Shown piece after piece: positions 41,599 to 50,412 of a DNA stretch of 64,000 nucleotides. The notes beneath the pieces are model-generated. The model searched no databases, was not told where the DNA came from, and saw only the letters and a list, made by a program, of their open reading frames with translations. Both the position numbers and the translations under genes were made by a program. Positions within the stretch are counted from its first letter, which is position 1; each line of letters begins with the position of its first letter. The DNA is from CAZLMG01 sp964560765. GTDB lineage: Bacteria > Bdellovibrionota_B > Oligoflexia > Oligoflexales > CAZLMG01. The stretch is from positions 62,001 to 126,000 of the forward strand of contig CAZLMG010000010.1 of NCBI GenBank assembly GCA_964560765.1. Reading direction: 5' to 3'.

Positions 41599-42292
41599 GG
41601 TACCCTACGTTGAGGGAAGCAGCGGCTACGGCGGAATGCAGCCTGATTATTACATTGACGAGAACTCGCGCGAGATCAAGCTCATCTTGGACTACGGAAA
41701 GAGAGTAAGTACCGAGGAAGGAACCATCTGGGAAAAGATTTCGCGCCTGCATACCTTCGTGAACGAACAGCTACGGAAAAAGGAATACGATGCACCCGAG
41801 TATGTCGCGACGGCAAAGCGTTATCGAGAGACCGGCGGTAATGTGCCGCTGTCGGAATATCTGGTATGTGGTGCTTGCGTTTGTCGTGAACACGCACTTA
41901 TCACACATTTGCTGCTGAAAGCAGCTGGGATACAAAATTTTTACGTGTACGCGCAAATTAGACGATCCAGCAGATACGACAATTTTGATATTACGGAGGA
42001 TCACGCATTTACGGTTATCAAAGTGGCGGGACGGTATTGGGTTGTTGATTTTTACTACTGGGGCTTTCATGGTTTTCAACTAGAAGACCTGATGTCGGAG
42101 CGGGGGATCACGGAAAGTTCTGAGAGCTCTCCCGTCGCACGTCCTGGCCCAGGTTTTCGTCGAATCATCAAGATCAACAGGTTTCCCAGAATCTGGATCA
42201 AGCAAGAAGATGCTGAGGGACTTGCAAATGTAGAGATTACTCTGCCAAACGGCTGTGAATTGATGAGCTTTCAGTTGCGAAATTCGCCCTAG
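41531..42292 (+). CDS. Transglutaminase-like cysteine protease-fold protein
   Basis: A 253-residue protein with a transglutaminase-like catalytic triad: Cys118 in CGACVCREHALITHLLLKAAGI, His158 in EDHAFTVIKV, and Asp173 in WVVDFYYWG. Such domains can be proteases, amidases or transferases. No signal peptide is evident. The start is uncertain: TTG 41531 has no ribosome site, and the frame continues back to a TAG near 41466. The 5' end may have been altered, since it lies in a zone of gene remnants. The minus-strand remnant overlaps its first 68 bp. Function and substrate unknown. Confidence 0.65.
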   Translation: MQAFLKAISLPNSTSSDVCVSCKVPYVEGSSGYGGMQPDYYIDENSREIKLILDYGKRVSTEEGTIWEKISRLHTFVNEQLRKKEYDAPEYVATAKRYRETGGNVPLSEYLVCGACVCREHALITHLLLKAAGIQNFYVYAQIRRSSRYDNFDITEDHAFTVIKVAGRYWVVDFYYWGFHGFQLEDLMSERGITESSESSPVARPGPGFRRIIKINRFPRIWIKQEDAEGLANVEITLPNGCELMSFQLRNSP

Positions 42293-42770
42293 CAAAAAAT
42301 GTTCGCTCGAACTCGCCGCGGACCGTCTGTCGCGAGACAGTCGCAATCAGAATGGGATAACTAGGCGCTGGTGCGCCAAAGTGCGGGTGCCGCACCGACC
42401 GCACGATTAATCAGTCGAAAATGCTACGGGTCGACACCAAACAGGGAATAAATCGTATTCATGATACTGTGCATCGATAGGTAGTGTGTTGGGTCATTAG
42501 ATAATTGCCCACGGACAAGCAACTTTCTTGCCAGACGCCAATAGCTCCATTTCCCGAATGACTTTCTATTCGCCACTCTAAAGTGGAGGGACGCTGCAGA
42601 TAATTGTTTACGTTTAGCAAAACCCAAACACATTGATGCTCAGACCGCGGGGAAGTCGTTGACTCATAAACCATTGTGGCTGTAGGTAGCGGCCATCAAA
42701 CTCTTGGCGCTGTTTTATAACCACGTTGTGTGGGTATCAAGCAGGCTGAAACCAGAAGGAATCGCATGTT
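42293..42770. other. Intergenic region, no confident gene
   Basis: A 478-bp gap. A small hairpin, CTGTC-GCGA-GACAG, lies near 42330. A minus-strand frame at 42459-42674 encodes 71 residues with two spaced Cys but no ribosome site or signal peptide. I do not regard it as a gene. Confidence 0.35.
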
Positions 42771-43199
42771 ATGCTAAAGAGACTAAGTTTGTCTGCAATG
42801 TTGTTATCGCTACTGATATCCTCGTCTGCGCTTGCTTCCAATGCTCTCGTATTCTCGGGTGTAGCGGATTGCGGTTGGGCGCAAGACTGGCCACGAGATC
42901 GCGAGTTCTCGATGTGGAATGAGAACTGCCGAGTCTCTTTATCCCTCCTTCCGACGGAGAGATTCACTAACGGCACAAGCTCTGGCGACGTCGAATGGCA
43001 GATTAGTGACATGATTTTTGTCGGCAGATACTTCCGAAGCGGCTCAACGATCGAAATATATTTCAACAATGCAGAATATCGAGGCCCACGGATTGTTTCG
43101 TATAGCACTGGCCGCTTGCGTCGACCGGCGACCATCGGTATCTCAGTCCCAGTTGGCGGAAACTACTACCGAAACATTACATTGACCCAAGTCAACTAA
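42771..43199 (+). CDS. Small exported protein of unknown function
   Basis: A 142-residue protein with a clean signal peptide, MLKRLSLSAMLLSLLISSSALA. The mature part is about 119 residues with two Cys (ADCGWAQDW and NENCRVSL) close enough to form a disulfide. It has mostly beta-strand character: VEWQISDMIFVGRYFR, TIEIYFNN, GNYYRNITLTQVN. A small lectin- or barrel-like domain is a fair guess, but no family is recognised. AAGGA lies about 10 nt upstream of the ATG. It lies between gene remnants and the convergent lipoprotein gene. Confidence 0.65.
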   Translation: MLKRLSLSAMLLSLLISSSALASNALVFSGVADCGWAQDWPRDREFSMWNENCRVSLSLLPTERFTNGTSSGDVEWQISDMIFVGRYFRSGSTIEIYFNNAEYRGPRIVSYSTGRLRRPATIGISVPVGGNYYRNITLTQVN

Positions 43200-43258
43200 A
43201 CTCGACGAAGCGCTATAGAGGCAATCGACAGTGCGGCTGGGAGCAGTCGTGATGAAGT

Positions 43259-45016
43259 TTACAAAATTGGATCCGGCGGGTCATAGAGAACCAAGTTGCT
43301 CAATTTTCCGTCGAAACCAGCTCCAGCGATCCACTTCAGCGCGATTTTTCCCGACCCCGGCGTAAATATACCGTATTGAACGACTCGGTGCTGCTCAACG
43401 GAATAAGGCGCCATAAATATGATGTGGATCCTTCCGTCTACTTGTCGTTGAGCTTGCAGATTCGCATACGTGAAGTTGGAAACTTCAGCCGCAAGCTCCA
43501 TGGTCACGACTTCAACATCTACGGCGCCAGCCGAGGTCACCGTCGCATACCACATATGTGCCGAGGATCTACTTCGATAAATCAGATGCATGGTCCCTGA
43601 CGCGTCGAGCTGCATGTATGGTGGCGATTGACGAGAGATAGTCGGAAAATCGGCCGCATCTGGCGGCGTGATAAGGAAATGGCTAATCGTATCTGGGCTA
43701 ACTGTTTCCGACGCTATCAACCGCCCATACACCAGCCTAGATGTATCCGGATTCGATTGGCCATCCTCATGACAGGCGATGGCAAAGTGAACAACATCAT
43801 TGTCATCCACAATCGTTGCGCCAGAGGTTAGGACTTGATTGCACGGCTCACCTTCGAGATATAACTCTGCATGAACTTGACTGGCCGAGCCGACACTAGG
43901 GTCAATCAGATTCACAGTGGCCGGTGTATGTTTCGAAATTGCACCCATCAACACTCGCTTCTGGCTCAAGCTGCCGGCGTGCAAGTCGTCGGCGCGACTC
44001 GCGAGTGTGAACTTCGAAAAGTTACCTGATGCAGATGCCCGACGTTGGATCTCAAAGTCAGGTTCATCGTAGCCGGTGAAGCCATTCAGGGCTATCGTGA
44101 TTTCGTTAGCACCGTCGTTCCATATCTGAATGTCAACGATGGCGTTATCCTGACCGTAGCCCCAGGTGGTGTCGTAGGCGCCTCTTTGTGTCCAGGTAGC
44201 GTCAGTTTGCCGCTCACTTATTTTAACTACGCCTGTTCCAGCGATAAAGCTGCCATCATTTCGAGGAAGCTGCCTCAGGACGAGGGTAGAGGAATAAGCC
44301 TCGCCAACTTCCACAACCTCGCTAGTCCAATCTCCCCGTAGATTGCTGCTGCCAATGGCGTTGGTAATAAATCTTGTGGACTCCGAACCATTATAGACGC
44401 CGCCAAGGACGTCGCCAGTAAAAAGAAATGCCACCGTACCGGCAAAGGCCTTGTAGCCTGCGTCTAGCGGCAGCGCGGGGGCGACTACCAGCGCAGTACA
44501 TGGAAGTCTTGCATCAGCGGCATCGAAGGTAATGGTGAGAGACAGTCCATCCGGACTTAGACTAGTGTCGCTTTGCATGATGAAAGTTCGCGCTTGAATA
44601 TGCTTTTCTTCGCCCGCCCAGCTGCCACTCTCAATCTCAGAGGCGAACTCAGAGCAAGCCTTGCCAAGTGGGGGGGCATACACAGCGACAGCATACTCAC
44701 CGCTCGGGGGTGCTGTATTGAGCGAGATGACGGCAGAACCGTCGGTGGCCACCTGACTGAATGGCGCAATGATAATGTCGGAAAACAACTGATCTGCAGG
44801 TTGAAATCCAAAATAGCTGCGATCGATCAGGTATCCGGGGAGTGCATCCGGGTTCTCGTTTGCTTTGCGGCTTGAGGGGGGCCGATTTTCGGCGGTGTTA
44901 GAAGACGCTCGCGTGCAATTGAGCACGGCCGCCAAGGCCGCAATCGCCACCAAGACGGATCGCACGTGCCCAAGTGAACTTGAGAGACCGTCACGGAGTG
45001 GTCGTGATTGGCGCAT
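43259..45016 (-). CDS. Large lipoprotein, possibly beta-propeller or sialidase-like
   Basis: A 585-residue lipoprotein. Residues 15-34 (SLGHVRSVLVAIAALAAVLNC) end in lipobox AAVLNC. The mature part has a low-complexity Ser/Asn/Pro stretch, then an N-terminal beta-domain and a C-terminal region (from about 340) with repeated motifs of the type D-x-x-x-V-H-F-A-I and D-A-S-G-T-M-H-L-I-Y-R. These resemble BNR/Asp-box or beta-propeller blades. AGGGGAA lies upstream of the ATG. Its C-terminal end resembles the remnant at 41359. It follows the RHS lipoprotein on the same strand, but a 302-bp gap with its own hairpins suggests separate transcription. Function unknown. Confidence 0.75.
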   Translation of the reverse strand: MRQSRPLRDGLSSSLGHVRSVLVAIAALAAVLNCTRASSNTAENRPPSSRKANENPDALPGYLIDRSYFGFQPADQLFSDIIIAPFSQVATDGSAVISLNTAPPSGEYAVAVYAPPLGKACSEFASEIESGSWAGEEKHIQARTFIMQSDTSLSPDGLSLTITFDAADARLPCTALVVAPALPLDAGYKAFAGTVAFLFTGDVLGGVYNGSESTRFITNAIGSSNLRGDWTSEVVEVGEAYSSTLVLRQLPRNDGSFIAGTGVVKISERQTDATWTQRGAYDTTWGYGQDNAIVDIQIWNDGANEITIALNGFTGYDEPDFEIQRRASASGNFSKFTLASRADDLHAGSLSQKRVLMGAISKHTPATVNLIDPSVGSASQVHAELYLEGEPCNQVLTSGATIVDDNDVVHFAIACHEDGQSNPDTSRLVYGRLIASETVSPDTISHFLITPPDAADFPTISRQSPPYMQLDASGTMHLIYRSRSSAHMWYATVTSAGAVDVEVVTMELAAEVSNFTYANLQAQRQVDGRIHIIFMAPYSVEQHRVVQYGIFTPGSGKIALKWIAGAGFDGKLSNLVLYDPPDPIL

Positions 45017-45318
45017 TATGAAATTCCCCTGATTCTTAGTCTATCGGCGAATGAGATGGATGACTTAACTCAGCAACTTATGCGCCAAGGAGGGCAAGTC
45101 GTGGGGTTGGGCCAAGTTGCTGTGATTGCTTAGGCTGGATCGCTGCCGCCGATCGTAGATCTGACATGCACACTGCGGAATAGGACCTAACCAGATGTAA
45201 TGTAAGGTGGTAAAGTTAAGTTTGACCTGGTGCTGACGGTCAGCGCCGGATCGAGCGACGGATATAAACGATGATATCCGCCGGTTATCAGCTTGGTCGG
45301 GCTTCGACGCCCACTCGA
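45017..45318 (-). promoter_or_regulatory. Intergenic region with two hairpins between RHS and lipoprotein genes
   Basis: No gene supported. GGTGCTGAC at 45229-45237 pairs (eight of nine) with GTCAGCGCC at 45239-45247, and CGGATAT at 45259-45265 pairs with ATATCCG at 45274-45280. Both lie just past the RHS stop on the minus strand, so they may be transcript-end hairpins. The remaining ~210 bp probably hold the promoter of the 585-residue lipoprotein. Confidence 0.35.
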
Positions 45319-47151
45319 CTACTCTGGCAGAGGCCTGTCCTGACGAACGGCGTTATAGCCACTGCGAGCCGGATCAAGCATGGTCATGGGATCCGCGACA
45401 TTGGATGTGCTGAGCCACTGACCTGAAACCTGCCCCGGGCGAGTTGGATCGTCGTAAGCAGTCGTCTGCTCGGTCAACATTCGCCCGTTGACGCCCCACC
45501 TTTCTGTCATCTTGGTCACGATGCCGTTTGGATCCTTTTCGGCAGTAACCTCTTCTTCAACGCTAACCCCGTTACGCGCCATGATGACTTTTCCGGCTTT
45601 GCCTTCCTCGTCATAGACATATGTTGCCACAAGACCGTCTGGATAAGTAATGCGAATGGGACGATCTTTTCCATCGTATTCTACAGCTGTGGTTAACCCC
45701 AATGGGTCGGTCGTGGATGTCACATTGCCACGAGCATCGTAGGTGAATTCTTGAGTGTGACCAAATTCGTTTGTCGCCAAGGCCACCCGACCATCGCTAT
45801 TGTAAACTGTTCGCTGTTTCAACTTGCCCGCATGATCCCTGACTTCCGTCAGTCGACCAGCCGAGTCGTACTGCATGGTCTGTTGCGTGCTGCCGTTAAA
45901 TTTCAGCTCGATCAAGTCCCCCTCACCATCATAAATATAGTCCCAAATGTACTCCCGATCGCCGCCCACTTTCTTTTGCGTGATGCGTATAACGCGGCCA
46001 GACTGATCGTAAGTCCATCGCTTCTCCATGTTGCTGGCATCACGCTGGGCAACCAGTCGCCCTGCTGCATACTCGAACTGGGTTTGTACGCCAATCGGGT
46101 CGATAACCGTCACCACATCACCATCCGCATTGCGCAGATACTCAGTGGTCAAGCCGTCCTGGACAATCTTGGTTAAAAGTCCGTTGGTGAAAAATTGGTG
46201 TGCGTAATTCATCCCGTCGGTTACTTTGACATTGTCCGCTTCGCGAATGACATGTGTGACCTGACTGAAATGCAGAGTCTTCTCAAGCAGTCCATTCGCG
46301 TCGAAAGCATAGTGTGTGTCAACTCCACCTGGGTCCCGAACCAGACGCACCAGCCCGCTGCCATGGTACTTAACGGCATAATGCGCGCCACCCGCTTCTG
46401 CGTGTTCGTAATTGAGACGCGCTAGGCGACTTTCTTCGTACCTCAGGGAAATCTTCACGCCTTCGCTGTCCGTAATCTCTGTAATCAGACCAGGAACGCC
46501 CTGCACAAAGTTATAGGATTTGCCTTTGGCATCCGTAATCTGTTGCAGTCGGTGGCCTTGACGCACAATACTCATGGACTTGCCGTCGCGAGCCACCACC
46601 TCCGTCAAGACATAACTATTTTGGACTGGCATGGAAAAGTTCCAAACGAGGCCGCTGTTGAATGTAACGGACGCTTCATTACCATCGATAACAACACGGG
46701 CATCGCGCAAACGATTATCGGTTACAACTCCCTCACCACCCGCCAAGTCAATTCGGATTACGGTAGCGTTGCCTAGAGTCAAAATGGCTTCCGTCGCCGA
46801 TAAAACATCCAAATCGATCATCAAGCTATGACGAAAACCCCGGCTAAAGCCGTCATTGTCGGCGTAAAGACTATTATAGTGCAGTGCGCCGCCTCCGGAC
46901 TCTGGTGTGAGCGGCAAGTCGAAGGCCACGTTACCCGTACAAGTTCCATCACCCCAGTATTCAGATCGGGGTGTGCCTGGAACCTGCTGGCATCCTTTTG
47001 CACTGCTATCTGCAAACGCCAGTTCAGCATTGGCCTTTTGGGCAATGCGTGCCGATGTTTCTTTGTCTCGCGTCGGACGCTTCGTACACCCAGCTAGGGC
47101 GAATACTGTGAGTATAAAGTACATACCGGAATAAAAAGCCAACCCTCTCAT
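45319..47151 (-). CDS. RHS/YD-repeat lipoprotein
   Basis: A 610-residue lipoprotein (lipobox FALAGC) with YD repeats. Clear copies include YNSDGRVALATNEFGHTQEFTYDARGNVTSTTDPLG and RWTYDQSGRVIRITQ, which form the shell-like beta-barrel of RHS proteins. There is no C-terminal toxin domain: the protein ends shortly after the repeats, so it is not a standard polymorphic toxin. A lipid anchor is also unusual for the family. GGAGGGGAA directly precedes the ATG. It lies 15 bp after the Cys-containing exported protein on the same strand, so the two form an operon. They may cooperate at the cell envelope. Confidence 0.82.
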   Translation of the reverse strand: MRGLAFYSGMYFILTVFALAGCTKRPTRDKETSARIAQKANAELAFADSSAKGCQQVPGTPRSEYWGDGTCTGNVAFDLPLTPESGGGALHYNSLYADNDGFSRGFRHSLMIDLDVLSATEAILTLGNATVIRIDLAGGEGVVTDNRLRDARVVIDGNEASVTFNSGLVWNFSMPVQNSYVLTEVVARDGKSMSIVRQGHRLQQITDAKGKSYNFVQGVPGLITEITDSEGVKISLRYEESRLARLNYEHAEAGGAHYAVKYHGSGLVRLVRDPGGVDTHYAFDANGLLEKTLHFSQVTHVIREADNVKVTDGMNYAHQFFTNGLLTKIVQDGLTTEYLRNADGDVVTVIDPIGVQTQFEYAAGRLVAQRDASNMEKRWTYDQSGRVIRITQKKVGGDREYIWDYIYDGEGDLIELKFNGSTQQTMQYDSAGRLTEVRDHAGKLKQRTVYNSDGRVALATNEFGHTQEFTYDARGNVTSTTDPLGLTTAVEYDGKDRPIRITYPDGLVATYVYDEEGKAGKVIMARNGVSVEEEVTAEKDPNGIVTKMTERWGVNGRMLTEQTTAYDDPTRPGQVSGQWLSTSNVADPMTMLDPARSGYNAVRQDRPLPE

Positions 47152-47166
47152 TTCCCCTCCACCGCA

Positions 47167-48186
47167 CTATTCATTATTCGTTTGAACTTCAATTTCGATT
47201 CGTTCTTCCGCAGAGGAACGCATCATGGCACCGTAGCAAAACACTGAAATATAGGACGTCGACATCAAAGGCCCAAAATTGCCGATGGACCCGGGCTGCA
47301 GCCAGTTTATTCCCTGAATCAAATTTGACGCCTCGGTTGTGTCAGCATAGGCGCTGCAATAGCTCGCCCCGTCAATGTCCCAGCTGAAGATCACACTGCC
47401 ACCTACATGGATGGGAAAATCAGCATCGGGGGCGTTCGGTGTTGCGCTCAACTCAATTGATGGCGGAGGGGGTGGATCGATCTGCAATTGCACCCACTTT
47501 GTATGCGTCGCTCCATCCTTTGTTCGCTGACACCAGACCTTGACGCTATCCGTAATATTCGTCACTAAAACTTCGCCTTGAGTTTCCCCGTCATGCACCT
47601 TCACTTCACCACGATAGATGCGGCACTTGGACGCATGCTGGCTCGAATAAGTGATTCGAGCTTCGCCGCCGTGTGGAATGCGAATCGGATCGGCGGTGGC
47701 TGTGACGGTAATGGCTGGCACAAGATTTGACATACCCATGTCTCCGGCAAACGAGATAAGGCAGTCGACCGGCGTATGGCCATTGAGACGTGCCACTTGG
47801 GAAGTGGCAAGCACATTCGGAAACACAGTGTTGCAAACAAAAGGTAAAGTGACGATACGATTTTGGGCTGATAGCTTCACATCTGGACGGGTCATGATAA
47901 AAAGCGCATCTAGCCAACATCCGTCGGCAAGATCGCTAGATCCACACGCTTCACAACCAAGTTCGGGAAAACATTTGGGTGAATCGACCCGGGTGCTAAG
48001 CACATACCGGTCGTAGTTAGGCCGCAGAATTGCTCCACCGCTTGACGACTCCAAAAGCGCACGATTTTCCATAAAGTACTTTGGACCGCTACCGCTAGAC
48101 TGGTCCCAACCACCCCCACTCTGGGCGTGCAGAGCCGCCCCCCAAACCAGGGAAAGACTGATCAAAATTGGCATGATCTGCCGCAT
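47167..48186 (-). CDS. Exported Cys-containing protein in operon with the RHS lipoprotein
   Basis: A 339-residue secreted protein with signal peptide MRQIMPILISLSLVWGAALHA. The mature part has many Cys in pairs: SPKCFPELGCEACGSSDLADGCW near 70-95, then KCRIYRG, VWCQRT and ASYCSAYA. The second half carries PPPPPSIELSATPN and then beta-strand sequence resembling Ig-like modules. No family is recognised. It is the first gene of a two-gene operon with the RHS lipoprotein, 15 bp upstream of it. The promoter must lie in the gap before the divergent RHS gene. Confidence 0.75.
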   Translation of the reverse strand: MRQIMPILISLSLVWGAALHAQSGGGWDQSSGSGPKYFMENRALLESSSGGAILRPNYDRYVLSTRVDSPKCFPELGCEACGSSDLADGCWLDALFIMTRPDVKLSAQNRIVTLPFVCNTVFPNVLATSQVARLNGHTPVDCLISFAGDMGMSNLVPAITVTATADPIRIPHGGEARITYSSQHASKCRIYRGEVKVHDGETQGEVLVTNITDSVKVWCQRTKDGATHTKWVQLQIDPPPPPSIELSATPNAPDADFPIHVGGSVIFSWDIDGASYCSAYADTTEASNLIQGINWLQPGSIGNFGPLMSTSYISVFCYGAMMRSSAEERIEIEVQTNNE

Positions 48187-48354
48187 CAGGGTTGTCCACC
48201 ATGCTTTGCACTTTTTGGCACTATAGGAAACTTATCGGATAGACCTCTGCGAAAGATGAGCTTCTTAAAAAAAAAGTTTCGCTCAAGAATGAATCGCCAT
48301 TTGCCGATATATCCTTATCAATCTGCGAAACTTCAACGAACGATGGGACTTAGC

Positions 48355-50382
48355 ATGTATTATCAGGCGATGATATTGACCCTCGCTACCCTAGTCCTTA
48401 CCTCGTGCCACGGTGCCGTCACCGGAACTCAATCAGGCAAGGTCGCACGTTCCGGGGGTGCCGGCGGTCAGCAAGGCAGCGACTCCAACACTGCAGGTAC
48501 AACTTTCGAGCCAGGAATGGAGTCGGATGCAGATCTTACAACCGATATTGGCCCGCATCTGATGCTGGTCAATAGTCTGCAGCCCTGCCCCACAGTGAGC
48601 ACCATCGGCGCCGAGGACTTGGAAAATAGTCCCTGTGTCGGCGAGGTTCCTCTGTCGCTATCTGCGGGCGCGCTGATGCTGACCACAAGTATCGGTGATT
48701 TGACATTTGATGGCGGCATCGGCAAGGGGGGATGGCGTCTGACAACTGATTCACTCATGGAGAGCTCGGCAGACGGGAATTCTTATGCATTGCTCGGCCA
48801 GCAGGGCGAACGTCTCATCTTTCGCCAGGATGCAAATGCGCCAGCAACGTTTAAGTCTAGGCTTCCGGCACTGAAAAAGCAGACTCTAACGACGGTCGAT
48901 AGCAATACCGTGCAGTTGGCGAGCGAAGACGTCACCACGACCTACAAGCGAATTACCGGCAATCGCTTTGGAATTCAGTCGATCAGCGCTGAAAAAATTT
49001 CGGTAGCTTTCACTCGGAATTCAGACGGCTTCCTGACTTCGATACAATCCACTTCGGGGCAACCCAATCCCCAGACTCATACCGTCAACCTTAACTACGC
49101 CGCGGGAAAACTTGCAGAGGTTGTTGCCAAAGACCTTACAGCTGCGCTGACTTATGAGAATGATTTTCTGACAAAAGTGACGCTCACGGGACCCCAAGGA
49201 TCAATGGATACATTCCTGGATCATGACGCCTCAACGGGATTGCTAAAGAGCATGCGCTCTTCGACGGGCTCGGCGGTGCTTTACGCCTTCTACCAAATGA
49301 AAGACGCGTCTTTTGCCATGGCCAAAGTGGTGGATGCGGTCAGCAACTTCGCCACCAAGTACATGTACGCAGATCGGCGGCATGGCATGAAGACGGTATC
49401 GAGCACGATGGATGTCACTTATGACGAAAATGGTCGCCCTGTGCGGGTCGAGCAAAATGGACTTGTGTGGCGAACGGCCTATGACGCACTCGGTCGCGTC
49501 ATTTCCAAGATCGACCAATTCGGGCGCGAGCAAGAATTTGCATATGACGACAGCGATGCAAGGTATCCCAATCGTCTAGCGTCTGCTCTGAATAAGGCCA
49601 CCGGGGTCTTGCAGAGCATCACTTACGATAGCGAGAATCGCGTAGCTCAGGTCGTGACCGCACGAGGGGATAACGAAAACTCCGTTGCCTACATGCGCGA
49701 CAGTCGCGGCAATCTGACTCAAACTCTGGTGAATGGGCAGTTAGCAGGTTCCGTACGTGCCTTTGACGGCAAGGATCGTTTAGGTTCCATCGTGTCCGGA
49801 GGAGATACCTTGACGTTCCAATACGACGACCTTGATCGCATCACGGCGGCCGTATCTGCGCAGAAAGGGCCCACGACGACGGAATACCTTGACGACGGGG
49901 AAGCTAAAGAAGTGACCCGGACTGATCCGTTTGGCAACGTCACACGCTCAGTGGTGTCGGACAGCGAGTCGATAATCTATCGATCTGATGGAACGGTGGC
50001 GCGTACGATTCGCGACACTAACGGCGGTACGCGCTCGGAAGTGACCGGACCGACTAACACCTATAGCAAAATTCAATTGGCACAGGTCAGCGGCGGAAAC
50101 CAGCGGGTCGATGAGTTTACCATGTTGGGAAGCCAGAGACTGACTGGCACAACCACAACTTCTGTCAATGGCAAGCATGACAAGACATGGGTTGAAACTT
50201 ACCTGCGCGATGCCCTCGTCGATCCTTTCGAGGGCGGAAACATCTTTGGGACTCCTGATCCGGGTTCATTCGCGCTATCAGACATGGTAGCGCCCGCTGC
50301 GCGTGACCTAACTCATGCACAATGCACACCGGTCCAGTGTGTACAAGGCGCCGATCCAGGTGCAGGTACTGCAGGGTATTGA
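48355..50382 (+). CDS. Second RHS/YD-repeat lipoprotein, divergent from the first
   Basis: About 675 residues from this start. The signal peptide MYYQAMILTLATLVLTSC ends in lipobox VLTSC. YD-type repeats follow, such as YDALGRVISKIDQFGREQEFAYDDS and YDSENRVAQVVTARGD. As in the other RHS gene, no toxin domain follows; the C-terminus ends QCTPVQCVQGADPGAGTAGY, with two Cys. The frame is open from 48127, but upstream residues overlap the divergent gene. ATGs at 48343 and 48289 are alternatives; 48355 has GGGA five bases upstream. The two RHS lipoproteins are paralogues in opposite directions around one promoter region. The next gene follows within about 30 bp. Confidence 0.78.
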   Translation: MYYQAMILTLATLVLTSCHGAVTGTQSGKVARSGGAGGQQGSDSNTAGTTFEPGMESDADLTTDIGPHLMLVNSLQPCPTVSTIGAEDLENSPCVGEVPLSLSAGALMLTTSIGDLTFDGGIGKGGWRLTTDSLMESSADGNSYALLGQQGERLIFRQDANAPATFKSRLPALKKQTLTTVDSNTVQLASEDVTTTYKRITGNRFGIQSISAEKISVAFTRNSDGFLTSIQSTSGQPNPQTHTVNLNYAAGKLAEVVAKDLTAALTYENDFLTKVTLTGPQGSMDTFLDHDASTGLLKSMRSSTGSAVLYAFYQMKDASFAMAKVVDAVSNFATKYMYADRRHGMKTVSSTMDVTYDENGRPVRVEQNGLVWRTAYDALGRVISKIDQFGREQEFAYDDSDARYPNRLASALNKATGVLQSITYDSENRVAQVVTARGDNENSVAYMRDSRGNLTQTLVNGQLAGSVRAFDGKDRLGSIVSGGDTLTFQYDDLDRITAAVSAQKGPTTTEYLDDGEAKEVTRTDPFGNVTRSVVSDSESIIYRSDGTVARTIRDTNGGTRSEVTGPTNTYSKIQLAQVSGGNQRVDEFTMLGSQRLTGTTTTSVNGKHDKTWVETYLRDALVDPFEGGNIFGTPDPGSFALSDMVAPAARDLTHAQCTPVQCVQGADPGAGTAGY

Positions 50383-50412
50383 TAGCAATGCGTTGATAGC
50401 TTGGAGTTTTTT

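Noticed and set aside
42459..42674. A 71-residue minus-strand open frame
   Set aside because: It has no ribosome site, signal peptide or recognisable motif, and it is preceded closely by a stop in the same frame.
48127..48354. Upstream extension of the second RHS lipoprotein
   Set aside because: It overlaps the divergent exported-protein gene and would put the signal peptide and lipobox 76 residues into the protein.
45319..50382. Polymorphic toxin with immunity gene
   Set aside because: Neither RHS protein has a C-terminal domain after the repeats and no small immunity-like gene follows.
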